Shown here: positions 34,098 to 42,998 of the stretch, piece by piece
How the letters are laid out: the number at the start of each line of letters is the position of its first letter
How positions within the stretch are numbered: position 1 is the stretch's first letter
Source of the DNA: Neobacillus drentensis NBRC 102427
GTDB lineage: Bacteria > Bacillota > Bacilli > Bacillales > Cytobacillaceae
Reading direction: 5' to 3'
DNA length: 64,000 nt
Assembly: GCF_001591445.1 (NCBI RefSeq)
Contig: NZ_BCUX01000008.1
Span: forward strand, 124,001 to 188,000
Translations under genes and position numbers: made by a program
Notes under the pieces: generated by a model
The model's input: only the letters and a program-made list of their open reading frames with translations
What the model was told of the DNA's origin: nothing
Database searches by the model: none

Positions 34098-35108
34098 CTA
34101 GTAAAGGTGGCAAGCTACTCGATGTGAGGGCTTCACCTCCTTCAATACTGGCTTGCTTCTAGAACATTCCTCCATTGCCATAGGGCAGCGCGGGTGGAAT
34201 GTGCATCCGGTGGGAGGATTGATAGGGCTTGGCACATCCCCTTTTAAAATAATACGCTCCTTCTTCACCCTCGGATCCGGGGTTGGAATAGCTGAAATTA
34301 ATGCTTGTGTATATGGATGGAGAGGATTCGCATATAAGCTATCTTTATTCGAAACCTCCACCATATTCCCTAGATACATAACGCCAATTCGGTCACTCAT
34401 ATGTTTAACAACACTTAAGTCATGCGCAATAAAAAGAAAAGTAAGGTCAAATTCTTCCTGTAAATCTTTTAACAGGTTTAAAACCTGTGATTGGACTGAC
34501 ACATCAAGTGCTGAAACAGGTTCATCAGCAATTATTAATTTTGGTTTTAATGCAAGGGCTCTCGCTATTCCGATTCTTTGGCGCTGCCCCCCGGAAAATT
34601 CATGTGCATATTTGTAATAGGCATCTGGCGGCAAGCCTACTTTTTCTAACAAACCCATGACTTCCATTTTTAAGTCAGCCATACTTTTTTTAGAAAAGTT
34701 ATATATAGGCTCAGCGATAATATCTCCAATCATTTGCATAGGATTCAAAGAAGCATACGGGTCCTGAAACACCATTTGCATATTTTTTCGAATCTCTCGA
34801 AGGGATTTACCAGATACTCTTGTGATATCTTTACCATCAAAAAGTATTTGTCCCTCGGTTGGTTTTAATAGCCGAAGAATAGTTCTCCCCGCCGTAGATT
34901 TACCACAGCCAGATTCACCAACAAGCCCTAGTGTTTCTCCTTTTTTTATCTCAAAGGAGATATTATCAACTGCTTTTACATTTCCAATTGTTCGTTTTAG
35001 AAATCCGCCTTTAACAGGGTAATAGGTTTTAAGATTTTTAATCTCTAATAGGTTTTCAGACTGTGAGGATGAATGGTCTCCCTGCTTATGTACTGAAACG
35101 ATACTCAT
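34098..35108 (-). CDS. appF: Oligopeptide ABC transporter ATP-binding protein AppF
   Basis: A 336-residue ABC ATPase: Walker A GESGCGKST (about residues 63-71), signature SGGQRQRIGIARALA, Walker B LIIADEPVSALDVS, and a C-terminal oligopeptide domain with CTFHPRCPMAMEEC and further Cys that may bind an Fe-S cluster, as shown for some dipeptide transporter ATPases. It works with AppD. ATG overlaps the appD stop by four bases. A gap of 54 bases separates it from appA. Confidence 0.94.
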   Translation of the reverse strand: MSIVSVHKQGDHSSSQSENLLEIKNLKTYYPVKGGFLKRTIGNVKAVDNISFEIKKGETLGLVGESGCGKSTAGRTILRLLKPTEGQILFDGKDITRVSGKSLREIRKNMQMVFQDPYASLNPMQMIGDIIAEPIYNFSKKSMADLKMEVMGLLEKVGLPPDAYYKYAHEFSGGQRQRIGIARALALKPKLIIADEPVSALDVSVQSQVLNLLKDLQEEFDLTFLFIAHDLSVVKHMSDRIGVMYLGNMVEVSNKDSLYANPLHPYTQALISAIPTPDPRVKKERIILKGDVPSPINPPTGCTFHPRCPMAMEECSRSKPVLKEVKPSHRVACHLY

Positions 35109-36130
35109 TTTCTCACCCCCTCTTTTGGCCTACTTGTTTCAAAGAGTAAACAGGCAACTTCGTGACCTTGTCCAACGTCTTGAAGTAAGGGGGTAATTGT
35201 TGTGCATTCAGTCATTACTTTTGGACATCGATTCGCAAAACGGCAGCCTTCTGCCGGCATATTTATAAGGGAAGGGACGATGCCTTTAATTGAACTTAAC
35301 CTTTCTGCTTGTCCATCCATTTTCGGGATTGCCCCTAAGAGCAAACTTGTATAAGGATGTTTAGGATTATGGAAAAGTGTATCCACATCTGTATGTTCTA
35401 TAATCCTGCCAGCGTACATGACCATTACTTCATCACACATTTCAGCAATAACTCCCAGATCATGTGTAATTAAAATAACAGACATGTCATTAGCTGCTTG
35501 AATCTCTTTTAATAGTTCGAGAATTTGAGCTTGAACGGTAACATCGAGGGCTGTGGTTGGTTCGTCAGCAATTAATAATTTGGGCTGACAAGCAATAGCA
35601 ATGGCGATCATGACACGCTGCCTCATCCCACCTGATAATTGGTGCGGATACTCATCAATGAGTTTTTCCGGCCTTGAGATTCCTACACTTTTTAATAAAG
35701 CGATTGATTTTAGCCGAGCTTCTTGTTTCGTAATCTTAAGGTGGTTAAAGAGGACTTCCTGGAGTTGATATCCAATTGTAAAGACTGGATTTAATGAGGT
35801 CATTGGTTCTTGGAAAATCATAGAGACATCTTTCCCACGAATTTTATTGATTTGCGATTCCGACATTTTCTCCAGATTTAATCCATCAAAAATGACTTCA
35901 CCTAATTTAATTTTACCGCTTTCTTTTGGCAATAACCTGATAATGGAGAGGCTCATAACAGATTTACCGCAACCCGACTCTCCAACAATACCGACAATTT
36001 GCCCAGGCTTTACTTTAAACGAAACATTATCTACTGCATTATAATCAGTTCCATCAATATCAAAAGCAGTTTGTAAATTTTTCACTTCGAGTAGTGGGGC
36101 CTCTTTGTGCAGCTCTTTTTTTGTGCTCAT
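35105..36130 (-). CDS. appD: Oligopeptide ABC transporter ATP-binding protein AppD
   Basis: A 341-residue ABC ATPase: Walker A GESGCGKSV, signature SGGMRQRVMIAIAIA, Walker B LLIADEPTTALDVT, and the Cys-containing tail CRFANRCPKVMTEC of the oligopeptide class. First gene of appDFABC. I take ATG 36130 (MSTKKELHKEAP) with GAGGGTG before it; the frame opens at 36178 but those residues lie within the leader. Confidence 0.94.
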   Translation of the reverse strand: MSTKKELHKEAPLLEVKNLQTAFDIDGTDYNAVDNVSFKVKPGQIVGIVGESGCGKSVMSLSIIRLLPKESGKIKLGEVIFDGLNLEKMSESQINKIRGKDVSMIFQEPMTSLNPVFTIGYQLQEVLFNHLKITKQEARLKSIALLKSVGISRPEKLIDEYPHQLSGGMRQRVMIAIAIACQPKLLIADEPTTALDVTVQAQILELLKEIQAANDMSVILITHDLGVIAEMCDEVMVMYAGRIIEHTDVDTLFHNPKHPYTSLLLGAIPKMDGQAERLSSIKGIVPSLINMPAEGCRFANRCPKVMTECTTITPLLQDVGQGHEVACLLFETSRPKEGVRK

Positions 36131-36195
36131 AGTACACCCTCTAACTTTTAAATTATTCAATTTATTCAGTATATTCAAATAAATTTTATTACGTA

Positions 36196-36226
36196 ATTAT
36201 AACATTTGCAAGATTTTTTTGTACAA
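36196..36226 (-). promoter_or_regulatory. Predicted sigma-A promoter of the app operon
   Basis: An extended -10, TGTTATAAT (TATAAT at 36196-36201), lies about 66 bases before the appD start. TTGTAC (36221-36226) is 19 bases upstream as a -35. Spacing is long, but the extended -10 would compensate. Confidence 0.55.
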
Positions 36227-36250
36227 CTACCTGATAATGTTAACTAATAT

Positions 36251-36281
36251 TAAAAAAAGCCCAATTTTACTGGCTTTTTTT
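36251..36281 (-). terminator. Intrinsic terminator after yjaZ
   Basis: A 9-bp A/T-flanked stem with GCC/GGC core (36253-36261 with 36272-36280) and seven T bases on the minus strand. It overlaps the yjaZ stop. Confidence 0.7.
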
Positions 36282-37070
36282 GTTGAGATTATAAAAATCT
36301 TCAAGATACTTTAGTGCAGGATTCGTAAATGATAGTTTTGTAGAATAATTGTTATTTTCGTAAAAACGTTCAACAATATTATATCCCACAGCATAACCTA
36401 GTAGATTCGGCAGCCTTCCTACCCCGTAAAGTAATTCATCGTGCTTTCTTTCATGTTTTTTTGTGTTTAGATGTTCTTTCAAATATTTCTCCCAAAAATT
36501 TAATAGGTCCTTTTCTTTATACATACGACACCAAGCTGCTAAATATTCCCGTCCACAATATTTTAAAACTGCATATTCAGCCAAACCTTCTATAATAATT
36601 GAATCAAGCAAGCTATATTCTTCGATCCTTTTACCTAACATTCTAAGTCGGCAGACGTGGTGGTATTCATGAACCAGCAAAGCCTCTACCTCTTTTGGGT
36701 CATCATAATTAGAGAGAAAGAGAAACATTTTATCAGGGAACGAAACGCCAGCTTTACTTTTTACTTCTCTGAAAAAAAATCCACCAGATTGGGCTACTGG
36801 AAAAAGAAAGACTGGAATATCCGGACCATGCCACTTTTGCTTATATTTATTAAATAGTTGTTCCACTTTATCCCAAGCTTTTTGTTCTATTAACTGATCG
36901 AAATTTTCTAAGGCAGACCTAGACGGCCGGTACATCCCGAAATCCACTAATTGATTGTAAATATCCTTTGGTGTTTGTCTCTTAAAATAAGGCTTTAATT
37001 TTTCGCAAATTTTTAAGGGTCTATCAATTTCCTCTTCTAACCATTGATCAGTTCGAATAATTCCCATCAC
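36267..37070 (-). CDS. yjaZ: DUF2268 putative zinc protease YjaZ
   Basis: A 267-residue protein with HEYHH in LLVHEYHHVCRLRM (about residue 135), the HExxH zinc site, and IIEGLAEYAVLKY downstream, whose Glu could be the third ligand as in gluzincins. This is the DUF2268 family. B. subtilis YjaZ lies in the same place (between app and fabF). Substrate unknown. No signal peptide is seen, so it should be cytosolic. Confidence 0.85.
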   Translation of the reverse strand: MMGIIRTDQWLEEEIDRPLKICEKLKPYFKRQTPKDIYNQLVDFGMYRPSRSALENFDQLIEQKAWDKVEQLFNKYKQKWHGPDIPVFLFPVAQSGGFFFREVKSKAGVSFPDKMFLFLSNYDDPKEVEALLVHEYHHVCRLRMLGKRIEEYSLLDSIIIEGLAEYAVLKYCGREYLAAWCRMYKEKDLLNFWEKYLKEHLNTKKHERKHDELLYGVGRLPNLLGYAVGYNIVERFYENNNYSTKLSFTNPALKYLEDFYNLNKKSQ

Positions 37071-37111
37071 TTCACCCCATGTTCCTTCAATTCACCCTCC
37101 GATCAGTTTAT

Positions 37112-37145
37112 TACTAATAACAAGAAGTGGTTCTTGTTATTAGTA
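37112..37145. repeat. Perfect 15-bp inverted repeat behind the fabF terminator
   Basis: Arms 37112-37126 and 37131-37145 are perfectly complementary with a GTGG loop. It lies just downstream of the fabF terminator on the minus strand and 42 bases before yjaZ. It has no U-tract on the yjaZ side, so I read it as a leader hairpin of yjaZ or a transcript end structure. Confidence 0.6.
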
Positions 37146-37148
37146 TCA

Positions 37149-37182
37149 AAAAAAAAATCGACCAGATTTCATCTCTGGTCGA
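37149..37182 (-). terminator. Intrinsic terminator after fabF
   Basis: A perfect 9-bp stem (37158-37166 with 37174-37182), 7-base loop, then ten T bases on the minus strand. It lies 9 bases after the fabF stop. Confidence 0.9.
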
Positions 37183-37191
37183 ATGGTTTAC

Positions 37192-38430
37192 TTATTCGTA
37201 TTTTTTGAACACAATCGTTGCGTTGTGTCCGCCGAAGCCTAGTGAATTACTCATGGCTGCTTTAATTTCCTTCGGACGTGCTTGATTCGGTACATAATCT
37301 AAGTCACATTCTGGATCCGGTGTTTCATAGTTAATGGTTGGCGGTAGCATGCTGTCTCTTATCGCTAATACCGTAAAGATTGCTTCTACACCGCCGGCCG
37401 CACCAAGAAGATGCCCCGTCATCGATTTAGTTGAACTTAACGCTAATTTATAAGCATGCTCTCCGAATACTTCTTTAACGGCAAGGGTTTCAAACTTGTC
37501 ATTATATTCTGTACTTGTGCCGTGCGCATTTACATAATCAATTTCCTCAGGTTTTAACCCGCCATCATTGATAGCCATTTTCATAGCACGGGCACCTCCC
37601 TCACCACCTGGTGCTGGTGCAGTAATATGATAGGCATCACCAGTTGCCCCATAGCCGACTATTTCAGCATAAATTTTTGCACCACGGGCTAAAGCATGTT
37701 CAAGTTCTTCCAGAACAATAATCCCTGCACCTTCACCGATAACAAAACCATCACGGTTTTTATCGAATGGTCTGCTCGCCGTCTTTGGGTCTGGATTTGT
37801 GGAAAGGGCAGTGTTTGCACAAAAACCTGCAACAGACATTTTTGTAATCGGTGCTTCCGCTCCGCCTGCTATCATTGCATCTGCGTCGCCGCGTTGAATT
37901 ACTTTAAAGGCATCACCGATTGAATTTGTTCCTGTTGCGCAGGCAGTTACCGTACAAGAATTAAAACCTCTTGCACCGAGTGTAATTGAAACCTGTCCAG
38001 CTGCCATATCTGGAATTAACATCGGTACAAAGAATGGACTTACACGTTTGTAGCCTCTCTTTTGGAATATCTCAAATTGCTGTTCGAAGGTTTCCATTCC
38101 GCCGATTCCCGAACCAATCCATACTCCGACACGATGGGAGTTATCTTCGTTAATTGTTAAATTAGCATCTTTCGCTGCCATAATTGCCGATGCAACTGCA
38201 AATTGTGTAAAGCGATCCATTTTACGCGCATCTTTTCTTTCCATAAATACTTCAGGATCAAAATCAGTTGATTCTGCGGCAACTTTTGCCGGATATTCAT
38301 CAGCATTGACTCTCGTCATCGGGCCAATCCCGGATTTTCCTTCTAATATGTTTTTCCAAGTTGTTTCGGCATCATTTCCAAGCGGTGTTACTGCACCTAT
38401 GCCTGTTACTACAACTCTGCGCTTTTCCAT
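37192..38430 (-). CDS. fabF: Beta-ketoacyl-ACP synthase II, FabF
   Basis: A 412-residue condensing enzyme with the full Cys-His-His triad: Cys in [14 protein letters not shown] (about residue 164), His in [11 protein letters not shown] (about 303) and His in [12 protein letters not shown] (about 340). It extends acyl-ACP with malonyl-ACP. ATG 38430 has AAGGAG 9 bases upstream; the extra six codons to 38448 would contain that site. It follows fabHA by 83 bases under the same FapR-controlled promoter. Confidence 0.97.
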   Translation of the reverse strand: MEKRRVVVTGIGAVTPLGNDAETTWKNILEGKSGIGPMTRVNADEYPAKVAAESTDFDPEVFMERKDARKMDRFTQFAVASAIMAAKDANLTINEDNSHRVGVWIGSGIGGMETFEQQFEIFQKRGYKRVSPFFVPMLIPDMAAGQVSITLGARGFNSCTVTACATGTNSIGDAFKVIQRGDADAMIAGGAEAPITKMSVAGFCANTALSTNPDPKTASRPFDKNRDGFVIGEGAGIIVLEELEHALARGAKIYAEIVGYGATGDAYHITAPAPGGEGGARAMKMAINDGGLKPEEIDYVNAHGTSTEYNDKFETLAVKEVFGEHAYKLALSSTKSMTGHLLGAAGGVEAIFTVLAIRDSMLPPTINYETPDPECDLDYVPNQARPKEIKAAMSNSLGFGGHNATIVFKKYE

Positions 38431-38513
38431 TTTATCTATCTCCTTCATCTTTTTCCGGATTGATATTTTTAACTTATTTAAACCTGCTTGTTTATTTCCG
38501 CTCTATGCGACCT

Positions 38514-39446
38514 TTATTTTCCCCACCTGATAGCAATGGCACCCCATGTTAAGCCACCGCCGAAGCCAACCATTACAATGAGGTCGTCATCTTTAATTCT
38601 TCCCTCTTCCAAATCTTCCACAATTGAAATTGGAATCGATGCTGCAGACGTATTACCATATTTATTTATCGTTTTGGACATTTTTTCGACTGGCAAATCT
38701 AATCTTTGCCTAGATGCTTCCATAATTCGAATATTAGCCTGATGTGGAATTAAGAAATCGACATCATCCTTTGTTAGACCTGCTTTTTCGAGAACATTGA
38801 TGCAGCTTTCCCCCATTTGCCTTACAGCAAATTTGAACACTTCTCTACCATTCATAATTATATATTCATCCTGGTAAAGATGTTTTGACCCGGTACCATC
38901 TGCTCCAAGCTCAAAGGAAAGAATTCCCCGATTTTCTGAAACAGGGCCAATAATGGTAGCACCAGCACCGTCTCCAAATAAGACTGCTGTATTGCGATCA
39001 TTCCAGTCAGTAACTTTAGAAAGCTTTTCTACGCCAACCACTAAGATATATTTATAAACCTCAGACTCAATAAATTGTTTAGCAGTCACAATTCCGTACA
39101 TAAATCCCGCACATGCTGCACTGACATCCATCGCTGCTGCTTTTTTTGCCCCAAGCCTTTCTTGAATTCTGCAGGCAACAGATGGAAAAGGAGTATCTGG
39201 TGTAACCGTAGCTACTAAAATTAGGTCAATCTCTTCTGCAGTAATTCCAGCATCTTGAATGGCCTTTTTAGCTGCTTCAAATGCCATATCTGATGTATTC
39301 TCATCATCAGCAGCAATTCTTCTTTCTTCGATCCCTGTCATAGTACGAATCCATTCATCAGAGGTATCCATTATTTTTTCCAAATCCTTATTGGTGACAA
39401 CTTTCTCTGGTAAATATCTGCCGATACCAACAATACCTGCTTTCAT
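38514..39446 (-). CDS. fabH: Beta-ketoacyl-ACP synthase III, FabHA
   Basis: A 310-residue KAS III with Cys in [12 protein letters not shown] (about residue 112), His in IPHQANIRI (about 237) and Asn in [10 protein letters not shown] (about 267). It starts fatty-acid synthesis by condensing an acyl-CoA with malonyl-ACP; Bacillus enzymes prefer branched primers, giving iso and anteiso chains. First in fabHA-fabF, with the FapR operator 56 bases upstream. B. subtilis has two FabH; synteny says FabHA. Confidence 0.97.
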   Translation of the reverse strand: MKAGIVGIGRYLPEKVVTNKDLEKIMDTSDEWIRTMTGIEERRIAADDENTSDMAFEAAKKAIQDAGITAEEIDLILVATVTPDTPFPSVACRIQERLGAKKAAAMDVSAACAGFMYGIVTAKQFIESEVYKYILVVGVEKLSKVTDWNDRNTAVLFGDGAGATIIGPVSENRGILSFELGADGTGSKHLYQDEYIIMNGREVFKFAVRQMGESCINVLEKAGLTKDDVDFLIPHQANIRIMEASRQRLDLPVEKMSKTINKYGNTSAASIPISIVEDLEEGRIKDDDLIVMVGFGGGLTWGAIAIRWGK

Positions 39447-39501
39447 AAGACCCAGCTCCTTTTTTCACAATTCTCTATATCACAAAGTTTAATATCAATT
39501 A

Positions 39502-39547
39502 TTATGACTTGGTACTAATTTTATCAAATAAAACCTATTTTAAGCAA
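39502..39547 (-). promoter_or_regulatory. FapR operator and predicted sigma-A promoter of fabHA-fabF
   Basis: The 17-bp TTAGTACCAAGTCATAA (minus, 39502-39518) matches the FapR box, with two or three mismatches in one half. TAAAAT (39518-39523) touches it as -10, and TTGCTT (39542-39547) lies 18 bases further up as -35. The layout is the same as at fabI. Confidence 0.8.
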
Positions 39548-39595
39548 CTGTTTCTTATTATTTCCCCCTCTGCTAAAGGACAATCTTTTACAAAA

Positions 39596-39627
39596 GAAAT
39601 AAGCTCCCGATTTTGAGAGCTTATTTC
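39596..39627 (-). terminator. Intrinsic terminator after comZ
   Basis: A perfect 11-bp stem (39596-39606 with 39617-39627), 10-base loop, then TTTTG on the minus strand. It lies 4 bases after the comZ stop. Confidence 0.75.
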
Positions 39628-39631
39628 CTCT

Positions 39632-39823
39632 TTATATTTCTTTTCGCCCTTCAGCTAGACCAAGTTCATAGGCTTCTTGCATGACCTTTGTAAAAAGATT
39701 CATAAAGGGCTCGATTAATTCCATTGATAAATCCACACCAGCCCTATCCAATTGTTCCTTTGCTTCTGGTAAGTATTTCATTGCAATCTGCATAAATTGT
39801 AATGTATTATCTTGACTATTCAT
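39632..39823 (-). CDS. comZ: ComG operon repressor ComZ
   Basis: A 63-residue protein: NTLQFMQIAMKYLPEAKEQLDRAGVDLSME in pieces, then FTKVMQEAYELGLAEGRKEI. It is nearly all helical with leucine-type spacing. B. subtilis ComZ lowers comG transcription and is cotranscribed with med, as here (21 bases apart). No DNA-binding motif is apparent. Short length matches the family (63). Confidence 0.9.
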   Translation of the reverse strand: MNSQDNTLQFMQIAMKYLPEAKEQLDRAGVDLSMELIEPFMNLFTKVMQEAYELGLAEGRKEI

Positions 39824-39844
39824 ATGTACTGCTCCTTCAAATTC

Positions 39845-40792
39845 TCATTTTGGCAATTTTCCTGTTTCTTTATAGATGTCAATTTGCTTATTTATCTTTT
39901 GAATAAATTCATTATTTACATTGGGACTATATTTACCAAGTGAAATAACGTTGTCTTGAAAATCGTAGGAAAGATTTCCTGGTTTAAGTACCCCTTTATT
40001 ATATTGCTCAGCCACTTTTTCATATAATTTATCGACCTGTTGTACTGTACTTGTAAGTACCGTAGATTCACCTAAATCTGATTGGTCAGAAACGTATCCT
40101 ATAACATACAATCCACGTTCTTTTACCCTTTCTATTACTGGCACATTATATCCATCACCAGCAGGATAGATGACATCAATCCCCTTATCCATCATGTCAT
40201 TTGCTAATTCAACTGCCTTTATTTCATCATCCCAATTTCCAACATATTCTATACTAACCTTTGTGTTTTTATTTTCAGCTATTGCTCCTTGATAGAAGCC
40301 TTCAATCTCCGGCTGCCATTCATATGCGGCTATAACACCTACATTTTGTGTTTTTGACATATGTGCTGCGACCATTCCACCAAAAAAACCCATCGCGTGG
40401 CCTTTAAAATTCAGACTTGTTGTATTCTTGTTTTTAGCATCACCATTAAAACTTATAAAATGGATATTAGGATAGTCAGATGAAATATCATTAAAATACT
40501 CTGCATATTCAGACCCATGACCAAAGATTAAATTTACCCCTTTTTGGTCAAAATCCTCAACTGCACGCCGAGCAAAAGCTTCTGAATTCATACCTTCATT
40601 ATAAAATACATCTACATCAATATTCTTATGAATTTTCAACAAGCCATTAAAGCCATTTGTCCCCCATACCTGGTCATTGACCGTTTCGGGTACTAACAAT
40701 CCAACCTTTTTTATTTTACCTGTAGGTTTTGTCTCTCCGCAGGCTCCAAGTAAAAAAAGGCATATAAGTATCATTCCGAAACGGTATATCAT
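39845..40792 (-). CDS. med: Med, BMP-family lipoprotein and positive regulator of comK
   Basis: A 315-residue lipoprotein with a short signal and lipobox LGAC (Cys18), followed by a BMP/PBP1-type periplasmic-binding domain: KVGLLVPETVNDQVWGTNGFNGL near the start, FGHGSEYAEYFNDIS and GDGYNVPVIERVKERGLYVIGY further on. In B. subtilis Med raises comK expression; the ligand is unknown. I take ATG 40792, with AGGAG 9 bases upstream; the open frame to 40831 adds 13 residues ahead of the signal peptide. Confidence 0.9.
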   Translation of the reverse strand: MIYRFGMILICLFLLGACGETKPTGKIKKVGLLVPETVNDQVWGTNGFNGLLKIHKNIDVDVFYNEGMNSEAFARRAVEDFDQKGVNLIFGHGSEYAEYFNDISSDYPNIHFISFNGDAKNKNTTSLNFKGHAMGFFGGMVAAHMSKTQNVGVIAAYEWQPEIEGFYQGAIAENKNTKVSIEYVGNWDDEIKAVELANDMMDKGIDVIYPAGDGYNVPVIERVKERGLYVIGYVSDQSDLGESTVLTSTVQQVDKLYEKVAEQYNKGVLKPGNLSYDFQDNVISLGKYSPNVNNEFIQKINKQIDIYKETGKLPK

Positions 40793-40960
40793 GTTATGCA
40801 TCTCCTCTGCCCTATTGCCATTTCTATACACGTTTCCTTTGCACTAATAATTTACTTCACCTATGACCATAGGTATATGACTCTATTTTCCAGTTTTATT
40901 CTAACCCTTCAACAAATAAATGAAAAGATAATTTTCCACTAGCCGCCAATCTACATTATC

Positions 40961-41800
40961 TTACAAACGGTTGGCATACAAACGTTGAACATGTTCTATT
41001 TGTGTCATGATAGAATCTGCTATTGGACTAACCTTTTTTACAGCCACTTTTTCAAGTCGATCGTTATCCTCTATTGATACATTGCTTTTTAACAATGCCT
41101 GATTTTCATCAATATTAAGATATTCTGCGCACCTGTCCCAATGATCTTCATTTCCGCTTTCAATCAAGTAACTGCCCGGTCTTCCGCTCTCTATAATTTC
41201 TAACATGGATTCGATGGCGTCATCAACAAAAAGACAATCGTTTGTCCATTCCCGTACATCAGTTATTAAATTTACATTTTTGTATTTTGAAGCAATGGCT
41301 TGTTGAAACAAAAAAGCTGATGGCTGCCATGGACCATAAATAGCAGGTAGGTACAATAATTGGATATTTGTTACTAATCCTTTTACATTCCCTAAAAACC
41401 TCTCTATTTCTTTCCCCCTATACGTTCGGGTAAGCATTTGAATAGGTAGAATAAAAACAATCTTTGCTTTGTTTTTGTTCTCCTCTACAAATTGAATGAT
41501 CGGCCGAGTAACTTCCTCCATTTGTAAAATTTGTTCTTTTTTAAGCATAAACAGGTCATATATTGAAAATATTAGCCTTGAACGACTGATTTCATGTTGC
41601 TCATTTTTACTCCACTCGATTAATGATTGTTCTAAAAAGTTTGCATTTCGACCAACTTCAAGTCTTTTCTCATCAATAAAATGTATATTATCAGGATTTT
41701 CAATATGAATACCCTTGACCTCGATTCCTTTATTCAGTAGGTGCTTACCAACATGAAAACCAACAAAATCGAACATTCCAAAAATAATTGCCTTGTCCAT
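40961..41800 (-). CDS. yjaV: NAD(P)-binding epimerase-like protein YjaV
   Basis: A 279-residue protein with an N-terminal Rossmann loop IIFGMFDFVGFHVGKHLL (GxxxxxGxH, a degenerate form of GxxGxxG) and a later LPAIYGPWQPSAFLFQQAI segment like the extended SDR epimerases. The usual catalytic Tyr-x3-Lys is not obvious (the region around residue 125-135 reads LPIQMLTRTYRGKEIER), so activity is doubtful. In B. subtilis yjaV also lies before med. Its ribosome-binding site may be masked by a hairpin. Confidence 0.75.
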   Translation of the reverse strand: MDKAIIFGMFDFVGFHVGKHLLNKGIEVKGIHIENPDNIHFIDEKRLEVGRNANFLEQSLIEWSKNEQHEISRSRLIFSIYDLFMLKKEQILQMEEVTRPIIQFVEENKNKAKIVFILPIQMLTRTYRGKEIERFLGNVKGLVTNIQLLYLPAIYGPWQPSAFLFQQAIASKYKNVNLITDVREWTNDCLFVDDAIESMLEIIESGRPGSYLIESGNEDHWDRCAEYLNIDENQALLKSNVSIEDNDRLEKVAVKKVSPIADSIMTQIEHVQRLYANRL

Positions 41801-41807
41801 AAAATCT

Positions 41808-41874
41808 TCCTCCCCATCCTAACCTTATTGAATCCTATGCACATCGATAAGGAAATATTTCTTTTTGGGGAGGA
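41808..41874 (-). promoter_or_regulatory. Candidate hairpin hiding the yjaV ribosome-binding site
   Basis: On the minus-strand RNA, TCCTCCCCA right after the yjaU stop (41866-41874) is perfectly complementary to TGGGGAGGA (41808-41816), which contains the yjaV Shine-Dalgarno. The loop is 49 bases. It could limit or couple yjaV translation. Confidence 0.45.
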
Positions 41875-41879
41875 GCAGT

Positions 41880-42602
41880 CTAAAGGACTGTTTCATGGCT
41901 GCTGAAGAACTTAATCATCATATTTCCAAGCTGTGGTTTTTTTTCAGGGAGAATAAATATAGGGTTTATATCAGGATCACTTATAATTTGGTGATATAGT
42001 TTCGATTGATTGTATGATTTTCCTCCTGCCAAGACATGAATTATTTTAACCGGACATCCAAATTGAAGATTAACTTTATCTTGGCTGCTAAAAACATTGT
42101 TTTCAATCACTTTTTGGTCCAATTGATATGCTGCCACTAATTCTCTCATTAACTTTTTATAAAAGAATTTATGTTCCTTTTCTTGTTCAAGATGGTCTTT
42201 TAAGGAAATGATTGGGTTGAGCAGAATAAGCGATCTTATACGCCCCTTCATTTTTTCCATTAGTCTTATCGCAACCAGTGCCCCCATACCTTCAGCCAAA
42301 ATATGGATTTTATTATTAAGAATTTCACTTCTTATTACATGATGATATAATTTCTCGGCAAGTTCAACTGCAATATTGCTCCCCCAGTTGCGCCCATATA
42401 GATTTGAGGAAAAAATGGTGTACCCTTTTTCTTTAAGCTGGTTAACAATAGCTAGCCTTCCTTCATTTTGTGTCCAAAAACATTTGCTTTCATCTACAAA
42501 ATGTCTTTCATCTCCAATGATTAAAATCCCAAATCCTGTAGGCTTTTCAGGGTAGTGAAGAATATTCCATTGGGTATCCATCTGAAAGTTACGATTTTCC
42601 AT
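41880..42602 (-). CDS. yjaU: Alpha/beta-hydrolase-like protein YjaU
   Basis: A 240-residue protein with an alpha/beta-hydrolase layout: GFGILIIGDERHFVD strand and loop, KGYTIFSSNLYGRNWG, then HILAEGMGALVAIRLME at the nucleophile elbow and LILLNPI. The elbow reads A-E-G-M-G where active enzymes have G-x-S-x-G, so the nucleophile Ser is Gly. The fold is likely but esterase activity is not. ATG 42602 fits AAGGAG; the frame opens at 42632. First gene before yjaV-med-comZ. Confidence 0.75.
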   Translation of the reverse strand: MENRNFQMDTQWNILHYPEKPTGFGILIIGDERHFVDESKCFWTQNEGRLAIVNQLKEKGYTIFSSNLYGRNWGSNIAVELAEKLYHHVIRSEILNNKIHILAEGMGALVAIRLMEKMKGRIRSLILLNPIISLKDHLEQEKEHKFFYKKLMRELVAAYQLDQKVIENNVFSSQDKVNLQFGCPVKIIHVLAGGKSYNQSKLYHQIISDPDINPIFILPEKKPQLGNMMIKFFSSHETVL

Positions 42603-42764
42603 AGATAAATCTCCTTTTACATATTTCCTCACGGTATTGTATGCTGTCTCATTAGAGATGAAAGGGGGTTTGCCTATTTATAAGATATTATAGTTTCACT
42701 TTATCATTTCAGAATCATATGATAATATTAATAAAGATGTAAAATAGGTTAGAGGTGAAGAAAT

Positions 42765-42950
42765 ATGCGATTTTTTTGGACCTTTTTCTGGTCATTTCTA
42801 TTGGTGCAAATGCTTACATATGTAGTAAGTTCAATGACCCCGGGTGCTGAATATGAATTTATGCCTGCAGTTATCGCTTCAGTTGTTGTGACGATCTTAA
42901 TTTTCGTTGTAGCTTCTGTGATTCCAAACGAACCTGCTGCAAAACATTAA
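42765..42950 (+). CDS. yjzD: DUF2929 membrane protein YjzD
   Basis: A 61-residue protein with two helices (about residues 3-22 and 34-54) joined by SSMTPGAEYEF, ending NEPAAKH. That is the DUF2929/YjzD pattern, with the conserved MRFFWTFFWSFLL start. AGAGGTGAAG precedes the ATG. It is divergent from yjaU and converges on clpB; in B. subtilis yjzD is directly next to yjzC and yjaU, so clpB is an insertion relative to that order. Confidence 0.87.
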   Translation: MRFFWTFFWSFLLVQMLTYVVSSMTPGAEYEFMPAVIASVVVTILIFVVASVIPNEPAAKH

Positions 42951-42951
42951 G

Positions 42952-42986
42952 AAAAAGGTCATCCTTTCAAACGGATGACCTTTTTT
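42952..42986. terminator. Bidirectional terminator between yjzD and clpB
   Basis: A perfect 13-bp stem (42952-42964 with 42973-42985), 8-base loop, A- and T-runs on the two sides. Confidence 0.88.
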
Positions 42987-42998
42987 CTTTAGCGATAT

